DNA from: Rhea pennata
Taxonomy: Eukaryota > Chordata > Aves > Rheiformes > Rheidae
Length of the DNA stretch: 64,000 bases
Direction of reading: 5' to 3'
Assembly (NCBI RefSeq): GCF_028389875.1
Contig: NC_084677.1
Location: 11,140,017-11,204,016, forward strand
Positions 51,601 to 55,667 of this stretch are shown piece after piece. The position numbers and the translations under genes were made by a program. The notes beneath the pieces are model-generated. The model was given only the letters and a program-made list of their open reading frames with translations, ran no database searches and was not told the origin of the DNA. Numbering within the stretch: the first letter of the stretch is position 1; the number at the start of each line of letters is the position of its first letter.

Positions 51601-52913
51601 TTTACTAACAAATATCAGAGTTAAGAAGAAACATTAAAGTATTTCTATACCACCAAAAATAATTCAAACATTTTAAAATATTTTTAGCTGAATACACGTT
51701 GTATTGAGTTTGCAATAGCATAAACACTGGAAATCATAATATTAAAGCCTATCAGACCGTCAAACTGAAAACAAAATAGTCCAAGCTGTGTGAACTGCAG
51801 AACAGAAATGCAGGGCTTTACTGGAGTGAAACAGAATGTTTATGTTAATAACAACTCAGTTCCAGAAGAAGCTGTACTGCCAGTATGCAAAGAACATAGT
51901 GAAGGGACAGATTACTCATAAGGGCTCTGCAAAGTGTTTTAACCGAAATGCAAGAATATCTAACATGTCTCAAAACTACGTTCTACCTCCTCAAGGAGAT
52001 GGTACTTTGAAGTACCTTCCAGAAAACTAAACAAAGTTCTCAAAGGATACTTTCTCTTCTTGTATTTTTTCAGAATTATTTAGCCCCACAGTGTTTTGGG
52101 ATCTTTTTTCATTAGCAACTTTCCTTATTAGAGGCTCAAAAATTGCTCCTATTCTGCTTCAAACTTCTCTAAACCACATTTCCTTAGGAGAGGTATGAGG
52201 TACACATTTCCAAAAACACAAAGTGACATAGCAGTAAAAAGAGGTGGAAGTATGCAGTGTCTGAACACCAGTGCATTAAATTATCGTGGGAAAGCAACTT
52301 ATTACCCAATACAATTATTTCAATAATGTATAAACATTTTTACATAATTTTAATACATTTTGGCAAGTGGTTGTTGACTTCTGATATGTGACTGAAAAAT
52401 TGGGCTCCCAAAACCTGGTTTTCAAGTAGGAAAAATTGTGTTTTCCTCAGTTTCAAAATATGGTCCATTCAAAAATAAAATCTGAGAACAGAGTGATATG
52501 ATTTACCTCTGGTATTCCCAAGCACACGCGTGCAGACACACACACACAAACACACACACAGACGTTATCACTGCCAAGCATATTTTACTATAGGCAGCAG
52601 AAATTATCTTTGATTAATAACCAAAGGATTTGGCTTTTAGGGTACTTTTAAAATGAACATAAGTTAACCCTTCCTACTTTAAATGCTCAAGCAAAGAAAT
52701 TCTTAATAAGGAATACTTTATAAAGGCTAAGGTGCAAAGAATATAGAACAAAAATTTTGAAGCATCTCCAAACAGAGTTCTTCTTGATGCCAAAGCATAA
52801 GCCATCAGTAATGGCCAATTTCAGATGAAGTTTTGAAACTATTATCAATCTTTCACACAGCCCCAGTAGCAAGAACTTACCCTCAGCAGCCTTGGGGTCT
52901 GTGCTGGCTTCAT
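445..52913 (-). CDS. DNAH3: DNAH3, axonemal inner-arm dynein heavy chain (5' part of gene, 49 coding exons; 3' end outside window)
   Basis: DNAH3 is an ATP-driven microtubule motor of the inner dynein arms in motile cilia and flagella. I joined 49 exons by GT-AG sites and phase. They total 7,814 coding bases, about 2,604 residues of a family length near 4,100. Order in the protein: variable N-terminus (1-210), tail (210-780), linker (about 780-1230), AAA1 (P-loop GPAGTGKT 1417-1424, Walker B CFDEFN near 1467-1472), AAA2 (GDPLGGKT 1698-1705, WIIFDGP near 1777-1783), AAA3 (GPTGTGKS 2059-2066, FVDDLN near 2124-2129), AAA4 (GIGGSGRQS 2419-2427, LFCDNQ near 2475-2480). The identity as DNAH3, not DNAH7 or DNAH12, rests on remembered similarity to human DNAH3 across most exons and on the neighbours LDAF1 and ZP2. 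No frameshift or stop was found inside the joined exons. The stalk and AAA5-6 lie beyond base 1. Confidence 0.95.
699..1365 (-). CDS. DNAH3: DNAH3 coding exon 48 (AAA4)
   Basis: Residues 2328-2550, the largest exon here (667 bases). Contains [41 protein letters not shown]4 P-loop GIGGSGRQS (2419-2427; Arg where a canonical P-loop has Lys, usual for axonemal AAA4), [20 protein letters not shown] and MYNFFIERV. Acceptor TTTCTATAG; donor TTAG/GTCTGT is weak but supplies the G for Ala of exon 49. Confidence 0.95.
1502..1527 (+). repeat. Poly(A) run, about 26 bases, in DNAH3 intron 47
   Basis: An uninterrupted A tract in the intron upstream of coding exon 48. On the DNAH3 sense strand it is a T tract about 140 bases from the acceptor. 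No recognisable SINE or retrogene body precedes it. Confidence 0.9.
1979..2122 (-). CDS. DNAH3: DNAH3 coding exon 47
   Basis: Residues 2280-2327, 48 codons in phase 0. Contains [28 protein letters not shown] and FKQSIDK. Acceptor ACATTTGCAG, donor AAG/GTATTT. Confidence 0.96.
3058..3214 (-). CDS. DNAH3: DNAH3 coding exon 46
   Basis: Residues 2227-2279. Contains [20 protein letters not shown] and [17 protein letters not shown], strongly conserved. The acceptor CCTTTTAAG was preferred over a second AG six bases on because it keeps the family length. Donor CAA/GTAAGC. Confidence 0.95.
3308..3431 (-). CDS. DNAH3: DNAH3 coding exon 45
   Basis: Residues 2186-2227. Contains [29 protein letters not shown] and ends FLR. 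AAA3. Acceptor TGTATTATAG, donor TAAG/GTAATA. Confidence 0.95.
4487..4666 (-). CDS. DNAH3: DNAH3 coding exon 44 (AAA3 Walker B)
   Basis: Residues 2126-2186. Completes [18 protein letters not shown] with the Walker B Asp pair near 2126-2127, then [18 protein letters not shown] and [14 protein letters not shown] (sensor I). Acceptor CCTGTGTAG, donor ACAG/GTAGGA. Confidence 0.97.
5124..5418 (-). CDS. DNAH3: DNAH3 coding exon 43 (AAA3 P-loop)
   Basis: Residues 2028-2126. Contains [19 protein letters not shown], Walker A GPTGTGKS (2059-2066), [19 protein letters not shown] and [16 protein letters not shown], diagnostic of AAA3. Acceptor GTGTAACAG, donor GTGG/GTAAGA. Confidence 0.97.
6272..6375 (-). 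CDS. DNAH3: DNAH3 coding exon 42
   Basis: Residues 1993-2027. Contains [18 protein letters not shown] and [10 protein letters not shown]. Acceptor CAATTAACAG. Donor AAG/GTTCAC is weak but gives the expected join to VSDLIIPT. Confidence 0.9.
6829..7065 (-). CDS. DNAH3: DNAH3 coding exon 41
   Basis: Residues 1914-1993. Starts with an acidic stretch (SDEEEEE), then [34 protein letters not shown] and [17 protein letters not shown]. Acceptor GTGTTTTAG, donor AAAG/GTGCTT. Confidence 0.96.
7580..7709 (-). CDS. DNAH3: DNAH3 coding exon 40
   Basis: Residues 1871-1914. Contains [25 protein letters not shown] and YSMMKLY, between AAA2 and AAA3. Acceptor TCCTGGCAG, donor CTTG/GTAAGT. Confidence 0.95.
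9019..9124 (-). CDS. DNAH3: DNAH3 coding exon 39
   Basis: Residues 1835-1870. Contains [20 protein letters not shown] and ends EEHREL in phase 0. Acceptor CACCCAG-like (TTTCCCAG). The donor CTG/GTGCGA is weak but is the only one that fits the phase and homology with exon 40. Confidence 0.9.
9203..9303 (-). CDS. DNAH3: DNAH3 coding exon 38
   Basis: Residues 1802-1835. Contains [20 protein letters not shown] and [14 protein letters not shown], the AAA2 sensor segment. Acceptor CCTTCTAG, donor GCAG/GTAACG. Confidence 0.96.
9899..10140 (-). CDS. DNAH3: DNAH3 coding exon 37 (AAA2 Walker B)
   Basis: Residues 1721-1801. Contains [32 protein letters not shown] and [17 protein letters not shown], where Gly-Pro follows the Walker B Asp (1781) as usual in AAA2. 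Acceptor CTTACACAG, donor AAG/GTAGAC. Confidence 0.97.
10745..10856 (-). CDS. DNAH3: DNAH3 coding exon 36 (AAA2 P-loop)
   Basis: Residues 1684-1721. Contains [20 protein letters not shown]; the AAA2 Walker A motif is GDPLGGKT (1698-1705). AAA2 of dyneins binds ATP without turnover as far as known. Acceptor CTGATACAG, donor GCAG/GTAACA. Confidence 0.96.
12219..12353 (-). CDS. DNAH3: DNAH3 coding exon 35
   Basis: Residues 1639-1683, 45 codons in phase 0. Contains [18 protein letters not shown] and [13 protein letters not shown]. Acceptor CCTTAACAG, donor CAG/GTTTGT. Confidence 0.95.
13310..13529 (-). CDS. DNAH3: DNAH3 coding exon 34
   Basis: Residues 1565-1638. Contains [30 protein letters not shown] and [19 protein letters not shown], the end of AAA1 and the bridge to AAA2. 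Acceptor AATACCCACAG, donor CAG/GTAAGG. Confidence 0.97.
13951..14042 (-). CDS. DNAH3: DNAH3 coding exon 33
   Basis: Residues 1535-1565. Contains [18 protein letters not shown] (AAA1, arginine-bearing segment) and YSMGFLDSR. Acceptor TGTTACAG, donor GGAG/GTAAGA. Confidence 0.96.
14771..14947 (-). CDS. DNAH3: DNAH3 coding exon 32
   Basis: Residues 1476-1534, 59 codons in phase 0. Contains [32 protein letters not shown] and sensor-I segment [19 protein letters not shown] of AAA1. Acceptor TTTTTATTAG, donor AAG/GTAAAT. Confidence 0.97.
15283..15396 (-). CDS. DNAH3: DNAH3 coding exon 31 (AAA1 Walker B)
   Basis: Residues 1438-1475. Contains [19 protein letters not shown] and the Walker B segment [10 protein letters not shown], with the catalytic Asp-Glu near 1469-1470. 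Acceptor TTGTTGTAG, donor GAG/GTAACT. Confidence 0.97.
15672..15780 (-). CDS. DNAH3: DNAH3 coding exon 30 (AAA1 P-loop)
   Basis: Residues 1401-1437. Carries the AAA1 Walker A motif GPAGTGKT (1417-1424) within [21 protein letters not shown]1 is the main ATPase site that drives the power stroke. All key residues, including the P-loop Lys and Thr, are present. Acceptor TTTTTGTAG, donor CAG/GTACCG. Confidence 0.97.
17082..17280 (-). CDS. DNAH3: DNAH3 coding exon 29
   Basis: Residues 1335-1401. Contains [34 protein letters not shown] and RCYR, which lead into AAA1. Acceptor CTTTTTCTGCAG, donor ATAG/GTAAAG. Confidence 0.96.
19171..19285 (-). CDS. DNAH3: DNAH3 coding exon 28
   Basis: Residues 1297-1335. 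Contains [17 protein letters not shown] and TVIDVH. Acceptor TCTGTGACAG, donor CACG/GTAAAT. Confidence 0.95.
19652..20541 (+). mobile_element. CR1 LINE, 5'-truncated 3' end copy, antisense within DNAH3 intron 27
   Basis: About 890 bases match the remembered 3' part of avian CR1: reverse-transcriptase-derived stretches (GACAGAGTGCACCCTCA, CTGGAAAGCAGCTTTGCA, GCCAGCAATGTGCCCTTGCG, GAGGCTGAGAGAGCTGGGA), then the 3' UTR ending GAGGTCCCTTCCAACCTCA and two ATTCTGT-type units. The frame is broken by many changes, there is a G run at about 20237, and the block near 20285-20345 is shortened or rearranged. It is dead, of moderate age, and opposite in strand to DNAH3. CR1 families are typical of birds and reptiles. 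Confidence 0.9.
21405..21515 (-). CDS. DNAH3: DNAH3 coding exon 27
   Basis: Residues 1260-1296, 37 codons in phase 0. Contains [20 protein letters not shown] then YWTKEVSEA; the conserved WxxxWPGQ stretch ahead of AAA1. Acceptor TTTTTTTAAG, donor CTA/GTAAGA. Confidence 0.95.
21829..21921 (-). CDS. DNAH3: DNAH3 coding exon 26
   Basis: Residues 1229-1259, 31 codons in phase 0. Contains [18 protein letters not shown] and GYVK. Acceptor TTGTTTGAAG, donor AAG/GTAACT. Confidence 0.94.
22304..22326 (+). repeat. (CT)n microsatellite in DNAH3 intron 25
   Basis: About eleven CT dinucleotides in a row. On the DNAH3 sense strand it is (AG)n, about 325 bases 3' of the candidate cassette exon. Confidence 0.9.
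22650..22736 (-). other. DNAH3: Candidate optional (cassette) exon of DNAH3 between coding exons 25 and 26
   Basis: An 87-base open segment of 29 codons in phase 0, flanked by good splice sites (acceptor GTTTTATTAG, donor AGGAAG/GTACCT). It reads ACETWIIQ, then [18 protein letters not shown]. The known family sequence runs straight from exon 25 to exon 26 without it, so it is not in the main model. It could be an alternative exon, perhaps an old copy of exon 26 (WxxQ, VEE and RK occur in the same order), or a chance open segment. Not counted in the residue numbers. Confidence 0.35.
23151..23352 (-). CDS. DNAH3: DNAH3 coding exon 25
   Basis: Residues 1161-1228. Contains [30 protein letters not shown] and [15 protein letters not shown], ending PVKAK in phase 0. 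Acceptor TCTAACAG, donor AAA/GTAATG. C-terminal half of the linker. Confidence 0.96.
24030..24166 (-). CDS. DNAH3: DNAH3 coding exon 24
   Basis: Residues 1116-1161. Contains [19 protein letters not shown] and [11 protein letters not shown]. Acceptor TTTATAAAG, donor CAAG/GTAAAT. Linker. Confidence 0.95.
25367..25546 (-). CDS. DNAH3: DNAH3 coding exon 23
   Basis: Residues 1056-1115, 60 codons in phase 0. Contains [19 protein letters not shown] and [13 protein letters not shown], almost invariant in axonemal dyneins. Acceptor TTCGTTACAG, donor GTG/GTAAGG. Confidence 0.96.
27865..27981 (-). CDS. DNAH3: DNAH3 coding exon 22
   Basis: Residues 1017-1055, 39 codons in phase 0. Contains [19 protein letters not shown] and [13 protein letters not shown]. 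Acceptor GTATTTACAG, donor CGG/GTAAGA. Confidence 0.95.
28585..28699 (-). CDS. DNAH3: DNAH3 coding exon 21
   Basis: Residues 978-1016. Contains [18 protein letters not shown] and VKYRDT, a hallmark stretch of dynein linkers. Acceptor CCAATTTAG, donor ACT/GTGAGT. Confidence 0.95.
29079..29170 (-). CDS. DNAH3: DNAH3 coding exon 20
   Basis: Residues 948-978. Contains [17 protein letters not shown]. Acceptor TTGTTTTCAG, donor GATGA/GTAAGA. Linker. Confidence 0.94.
29478..29689 (-). CDS. DNAH3: DNAH3 coding exon 19
   Basis: Residues 877-947. Contains [30 protein letters not shown] and GMKERHWKQ, typical of the linker N-terminal half. Acceptor GTATTCAG, donor CAG/GTACTT. Confidence 0.95.
29985..30129 (-). 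CDS. DNAH3: DNAH3 coding exon 18
   Basis: Residues 829-877. Contains [32 protein letters not shown] and SEEWMNG; start of the DHC linker (DHC_N2) region. Acceptor CTTCCTTAAAG, donor AATG/GTGAGG. Confidence 0.94.
30625..30765 (+). repeat. Possible ancient MIR-like SINE fragment
   Basis: The words CATTTTACAGTTGGGAAAAT, GAAGCACAGGTAA and GTCCCAGGTCTCTG occur in the same order as in MIR-type SINEs (fraction of cells of old amniote repeats). It is heavily diverged, so the call is tentative. Confidence 0.35.
31058..31083 (+). repeat. Poly(T) run, about 26 bases, in DNAH3 intron 17
   Basis: Uninterrupted T tract; on the DNAH3 sense strand it is poly(A). It lies between two MIR-like fragments, and could be the tail of a degraded retroposon. 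Confidence 0.9.
31140..31325 (+). repeat. Possible ancient MIR-like SINE fragment
   Basis: TAAGCCTCACAGTACCCATG, then a region like 'GAACAGAACCCAGG' and 'CTCCTAACACC', follows the order of MIR-type SINEs. Strongly diverged. Confidence 0.35.
31838..31991 (-). CDS. DNAH3: DNAH3 coding exon 17
   Basis: Residues 777-828. Charged helical stretch: [40 protein letters not shown]. Acceptor TTTATCTCAG, donor GAG/GTTAGT. Marks the approach to the linker. Confidence 0.92.
32492..32512 (+). repeat. Poly(T) run, about 21 bases, in DNAH3 intron 16
   Basis: Uninterrupted T tract, with a second T stretch at about 32529. Both lie just 3' of coding exon 16 on the DNAH3 strand, as A-rich sequence some 50-90 bases past the donor. 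Confidence 0.9.
32582..32705 (-). CDS. DNAH3: DNAH3 coding exon 16
   Basis: Residues 736-777. Contains [17 protein letters not shown], a motif shared with other axonemal heavy chains, then [12 protein letters not shown]. Acceptor TTTAATTTTAG, donor AAAG/GTATAG. Confidence 0.92.
32706..36264 (-). other. DNAH3 introns 14 and 15: non-coding content
   Basis: Two long gaps (32706-34748 and 34934-36264). AT-rich unique sequence; a C run followed by CACACA at about 35828. No repeat family, RNA gene or extra exon recognised. Confidence 0.45.
34749..34933 (-). CDS. DNAH3: DNAH3 coding exon 15
   Basis: Residues 674-736. Contains [32 protein letters not shown] and [10 protein letters not shown]. Acceptor TGTTGTAG. 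Donor CCTT/GTATGT leaves one base, which exon 16 completes to Ser. Confidence 0.92.
36265..36443 (-). CDS. DNAH3: DNAH3 coding exon 14
   Basis: Residues 615-674. Contains [34 protein letters not shown]. Acceptor CCATTTGTAG, donor ACAG/GTACCT. Tail region just before the linker. Confidence 0.92.
36707..36726 (+). repeat. Poly(A) run, about 20 bases, in DNAH3 intron 13
   Basis: Uninterrupted A tract in the short intron between exons 13 and 14 (36444 is the exon 14 acceptor side). Confidence 0.9.
37052..37157 (-). CDS. DNAH3: DNAH3 coding exon 13
   Basis: Residues 579-614. Contains [18 protein letters not shown] and [13 protein letters not shown]. Acceptor CTTTTTAAG. Donor AAG/GTAATA is chosen for phase; an alternative GTAAGG begins five bases earlier. 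Confidence 0.9.
37320..37456 (-). CDS. DNAH3: DNAH3 coding exon 12
   Basis: Residues 534-579. Contains [21 protein letters not shown] and [14 protein letters not shown]. Acceptor TCTCCTTAG, donor AGAA/GTAAGT. Confidence 0.9.
37611..37691 (-). CDS. DNAH3: DNAH3 coding exon 11
   Basis: Residues 507-533, 27 codons in phase 0. Contains [18 protein letters not shown] and ECFE. Homology is modest here, but acceptor GACGTTTCAG, donor GAA/GTGAGT and the phase fit both neighbours. Confidence 0.8.
38266..38445 (-). CDS. DNAH3: DNAH3 coding exon 10
   Basis: Residues 447-506, phase 0 at both ends, 60 codons. Contains [18 protein letters not shown] and [14 protein letters not shown]. Acceptor TTCCCTAAG, donor AAG/GTATTG. 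Confidence 0.93.
39633..39828 (-). CDS. DNAH3: DNAH3 coding exon 9
   Basis: Residues 381-446. Contains [33 protein letters not shown] and FFMIHK. Acceptor TTATTGTAG, donor AAG/GTATAT. Conserved tail region. Confidence 0.93.
40190..40510 (-). mobile_element. Old CR1-type LINE 3' fragment
   Basis: Read on the plus strand, the words TAATTTCCAGTCTATATTTA, TTCATAGTCAGTTTATTCTC, ATTTGTTCTGGCACGTGC, AACAGCTCTT and GGTGTTTATTGCTCTTCTGT follow the complement of a known sauropsid CR1 3' end in order. It is much more diverged than the copy at 19.65 kb and has no open frame. It sits in DNAH3 intron 8 in the same orientation as the gene. Confidence 0.6.
41134..41186. repeat. Perfect inverted repeat (18-bp arms, 17-base loop)
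   Basis: The left arm 41134-41151 starts AGGTTTTCATACTG and the right arm 41169-41186 is its exact complement. The loop is 41152-41168. It lies in DNAH3 intron 8, about 320 bases from exon 8. No flanking duplication of a target site was seen. It could be a relic of a small inverted-repeat element or a stable RNA hairpin. Confidence 0.9.
41239..41305. repeat. AT-rich direct repeat of a palindromic unit
   Basis: The self-complementary 14-mer ATTAATGCATTAAT occurs at 41239-41252 and 41272-41285, each within a repeated 20-base unit spaced 33 bases apart, followed by more TTAAT words. Confidence 0.85.
41508..41633 (-). CDS. DNAH3: DNAH3 coding exon 8
   Basis: Residues 339-381. Contains [10 protein letters not shown] and DLPLLPTEF. 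Acceptor TTTCTATAG, donor ACAA/GTCAGT, which links in phase to WIPTC of exon 9. Confidence 0.9.
42739..42934 (-). CDS. DNAH3: DNAH3 coding exon 7
   Basis: Residues 274-339. Strongly conserved: [29 protein letters not shown], then [12 protein letters not shown]. Acceptor TTGTTTTAG, donor CTGA/GTAAGG. Part of the N-terminal tail. Confidence 0.93.
44953..45142 (-). CDS. DNAH3: DNAH3 coding exon 6
   Basis: Residues 211-274. Begins [14 protein letters not shown] and runs through a mostly helical, charged stretch to NLMKAIG. Acceptor ATTTTGTAG, donor GTAAGA; the last base completes the first codon of exon 7 (Val). Confidence 0.9.
45681..45870 (-). CDS. DNAH3: DNAH3 coding exon 5
   Basis: Residues 147-210. 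The first half is diverged; the second half ([20 protein letters not shown]) matches the acidic conserved stretch of DNAH3. Acceptor TTTGTTTCAG, donor GTATTT. Ends in phase 0. Confidence 0.88.
46875..46953 (-). CDS. DNAH3: DNAH3 coding exon 4
   Basis: Residues 121-147, Lys-, Ser- and Arg-rich ([18 protein letters not shown]). No long homology, but the exon is open in the one frame that links exons 3 and 5, has acceptor TTCTTAACCAG and a strong donor GATAG/GTAATG, and sits where mammalian DNAH3 has a similar basic stretch. Confidence 0.7.
48493..48718 (-). CDS. DNAH3: DNAH3 coding exon 3
   Basis: Residues 46-121. The first 55 or so residues are well conserved ([31 protein letters not shown]); the rest is Ser/Ala-rich and diverged. 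The acceptor CAATTTCAG is clear. The 3' end is uncertain: only a donor leaving one base fits exon 4. GTATCC at 48492 is chosen; GTGCAT some 40 bases earlier also fits the phase. Confidence 0.7.
48719..51285 (-). other. DNAH3 intron 2: non-coding content
   Basis: A 2.57-kb intron. It holds a short (GT)n run at 50821-50834 and the nested inverted repeats at 50950-51081. Open frames of up to 118 codons (for example 50688-51044, plus strand) lack any protein character. Confidence 0.5.
50950..51081. repeat. Two adjacent inverted repeats, AT-rich
   Basis: Arms 50950-50976 and 51021-51047 match as complements at 25 of 27 positions by eye, with weaker pairing inside. Directly after, arms 51048-51061 and 51068-51081 are perfect 14-bp complements (ATTTAAAGATAAAT) around a 6-base loop. 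Together they form a compound hairpin-prone block in DNAH3 intron 2. Confidence 0.75.
51286..51387 (-). CDS. DNAH3: DNAH3 coding exon 2
   Basis: Residues 12-45, phase 0 at both ends. Contains [14 protein letters not shown] and ends SELYQ, as in the N-terminus of mammalian DNAH3. Acceptor CCCTCTAG, donor GTATGT. Confidence 0.88.
52520..52562 (+). repeat. (CA)n microsatellite, imperfect
   Basis: CACACGCGTG then runs of CA broken by a G and an extra A. It lies in DNAH3 intron 1. Confidence 0.85.
52881..52913 (-). CDS. DNAH3: DNAH3 coding exon 1 (start codon)
   Basis: Residues 1-11, starting [10 protein letters not shown], then donor GTAAGTTC. An in-frame TAA lies two codons upstream (52920-52922), so translation cannot start earlier if the exon continues 5'. 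A plausible acceptor (pyrimidine tract then AAGCAGCAG) lies about 30-35 bases upstream of the ATG, so the 5' UTR may itself be split. Confidence 0.8.
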
Positions 52914-53650
52914 TGTGCTTTATCTTTCACCAGACTGCCTGCTGCTTAGTTAAAAGGTTTTGGTGTCACTCTTCCACCCCCCTCAAGATGAACATCCATG
53001 TAGTTACGTGCACTGAAACAGAATTAGAGAATCGTTTCAGCTACTACAGAAGCATCAAACCACGTAGCTTCCTATCCAAACTGCCGTGAAGAAAATCTCT
53101 CCCCCAACTCTCTTATTCCTTGCTCCCGTCCTTTTCCCAGGTAGCCCTCCGGAGCATATATTCTTTTTTTCCATTCCTCTCCAAGTTCACTTTTCACTTT
53201 CAACTTCCTAACACTCTCTAAATATCTTTTAAACAAGTTTTTTCCACCTTATCCTCCCCACTTTCTCCAAAATCAGGTTCCTTCCCACTGCCTGTTCTCT
53301 TCTGATGGCCTGGGGCCTTTGGGGCCCAAATGGTAATTCACAGCAGATGGACCCACACACTTCTTGCCCTGGGAGACAAACACACACCAAAAGGAAAGGG
53401 AAAAGAGGAAGAGCGAGATGCCCAGTACGCCTTACGCATCCACTGGGTGCATGCGTGAGCAGGGTAAAAGCAAGTACTACCTGCGGACGCCCTCGCTACC
53501 CGTCCCTCTGCCTGTTCCAGCTCCAGGAGCTGCTCCGACGCCGCTGTTCAGTCCTCAGCCTTGTTGCCAGAGTTACAGCATTATGGTGCTAGGAGACAGG
53601 AATGACGGCAAACAGCCCCTTTCCACGCAGCGTTGCTTGAGGCTGCAGTC
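52914..53650 (-). promoter_or_regulatory. DNAH3: Likely DNAH3 5' UTR and promoter region
   Basis: The DNAH3 transcript must begin here or upstream. A possible 5' UTR exon would end at a donor CCGCAG/GTAGTAC near 53475-53480 and splice to an acceptor just upstream of the ATG exon. The segment at about 53400-53600 is richer in GC than the introns. These are inferences from splice-like words only; no TATA box stands out. Confidence 0.35.
53563..53576 (+). promoter_or_regulatory. Candidate RFX X-box upstream of DNAH3
   Basis: GTTGCCAGAGTTAC (53563-53576 region) fits the RFX X-box pattern GTHNYY-two bases-RRNAAC except for one base in the right half-site. RFX factors drive cilia genes such as axonemal dyneins. 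It lies about 650 bases upstream of the DNAH3 ATG. Confidence 0.3.
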
Positions 53651-55399
53651 ACGGAGATTCAGTTCCAGAACCAACATGCTATTGTGCAGGTTCATTTTAC
53701 CTCTGAAAGCTCAAACAGATTCTCCCAGAACATTGTATGAGCTAAACTAAACACAGCAAGGGAGCTCCCACAACAATAAAGGCAAGCTAAATGCAAATTT
53801 TCACAGCAAGAAGTGGAGAAAAATATTAAGGATTCAAATTCTTGAATCTAAACCTCTCTAGCACTTTTTCATGATTCTGAATGAAACTCTAGAAATATCC
53901 AATGACAGCAGGTGCCATACTTATACCCTCATCTACTCCAAGTCTCTTCCTGTGTGCTGGCCTCCCGTTCATGGCTATCACTGCATTCAGAGGCCTCCTT
54001 CAAAATCCTTCATGGATCTGAGCCGTCACTACCAGACATAGTATCTGGAGCAGCCTCATTACATTGACCCTCAGCAAAGGCCTCACACCAGGTGCTCTGC
54101 CTAACCCAGCCAGCCCTCCAACCCAATGCGAACTCTTTACCAACATCTTCAGATACCATTTTTCATTCTGTTTTCTGCAGACGGTGAGAAAGGCTGATAT
54201 CCCTGACATAACGGCATTGTTTTCCTTGTGTTCGGTGTTAGGTCAAGATAAAAGTTCAAAGTTGTCCTTTCCTGGCCACACGTGAAAGCTTCTGCCATAA
54301 CTTCAGCTGCATTTGGAGCACAAGATGTCTCGCCCTGCAAGCACAGGGGGGTAAAGACACGGCTCTGCTGGTTCAGGTGTGAGCAGCCACGCAGCTAGTT
54401 CGCGTGGGAATTCTCCAAACACCCTGTTGCTGGTTTGCAACACATGTATTTTCCTGCTAATTCAGGCTGATGCTGGCGTGAAGACAAGCTCAATTAAGCA
54501 ACAGTTATGTACACAGAGGAATGACAGTCACCAACGCAGATGTTTTTATATGCATGCCCTTTAAAGTTAAATAAGTTACTTGTGCTGCTTGGGAAGCACT
54601 AAAAACAATTACTTTATACAGAAAAAAATTATATATGAATTTTTAGCAGAATAAATAATTATGCATAGTAGGAAAACAAATTACTGAGATGTAGAAAACT
54701 AATTTTCAAATTGCAGCTACAGCATGTTTTCAAAACATGCCAGAAATTTAAAGTCTCCAATACAGTTCTAAAGACCATAGAGCCATTAAACTTTATACTG
54801 CCGTTATCACCGGATTGTGTCACACTATAATTCTACCAGTTAGTTTTTCCCTATACTCCCTTTAAAAATACATATAAAACCGAAATTTTAAATTCCCTTT
54901 TATATATAAACCAGTCTTCTAGGAATGCTATTATGCCCTTTATTAATGTCAGATACAAACAACCTAGCAGCTTAAGCAAAATAAATTCTCCCTCACCACT
55001 GTCTTCTCTTTGTTATCTTGTGCTGTGCTTTTAGCGTTAAAATAGGTTCTCATTTTTTATTTCCTCTGTCTAAACAGATCCTTACACCTGAAGAGCTCGT
55101 TGAAATCAGCACCTCAAAGACAGGTGGTGGAAGAGTCAGTCGAAAGTCACACAATTAATAAAAGCGCTCTTTGCCTTACAAAACTGGCATGCTCCAAATT
55201 AAACACGCTATTTATTTCGTTGCCTTTAAAATTAATGATGAAACCATTAACACTCAGTTTTGCAACACTCCCACGGGTGGCACCACTCCAAAAGGCTGAT
55301 GAACAGCGGCCCTGAGAAACATGAATATTTTGCTCATTTGTGACTGTAGTTCGCCGCATTAAAAATCCTCGGTGGCAGAAAGTGCTGGTATTCACCGGA
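53651..55399. other. Intergenic region between DNAH3 and LDAF1
   Basis: The space between the divergent genes. It has no homology-supported gene. The part at about 53900-54300 has moderate GC and Pro/Ser-rich chance frames but no family I recognise; it may be a decayed repeat. The part at 54600-55000 is AT-rich. Confidence 0.5.
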
Positions 55400-55559
55400 G
55401 CTTGGGGCTGCCACGCACGAGCATCGCGGCGACGCTCACAGCGGCCAGGCCGAGGCGCGGCGCGGCGCCCGCAGCGAGCGGCCGCCGCAGCTCGGCGAGG
55501 CGCCTTCTCCGCGCGGCGGCGGCGGCGCCGAGGGCGCCAGGCCCCGGCCCGCGCGGGGA

Positions 55560-55661
55560 GGAGACAGCGGCGGGCGGGCGGGCGGCAGCAGCGCCGCTTC
55601 CCTCAGCGCCGGGCGGGCCGCCCAGAGGGGCCTGCAGGCCGGCGGGGGGCCGCCGCCGCAG
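55560..55661 (+). other. LDAF1: LDAF1 non-coding exon 1 (start approximate)
   Basis: The 3' end is set by the donor CCGCAG/GTGAGAGG at 55661/55662, which matches the consensus closely. It would join the acceptor at 56679/56680. The transcription start is not visible, so the 5' boundary is a guess inside the CpG island. Confidence 0.55.
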
Positions 55662-55667
55662 GTGAGA

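Noticed and set aside
53305-53750. Overlapping plus-strand frames of 95 and 128 codons upstream of DNAH3
   Set aside because: Two overlapping frames of low-complexity basic and Pro/Ser composition in the putative promoter strip; neither resembles a protein.
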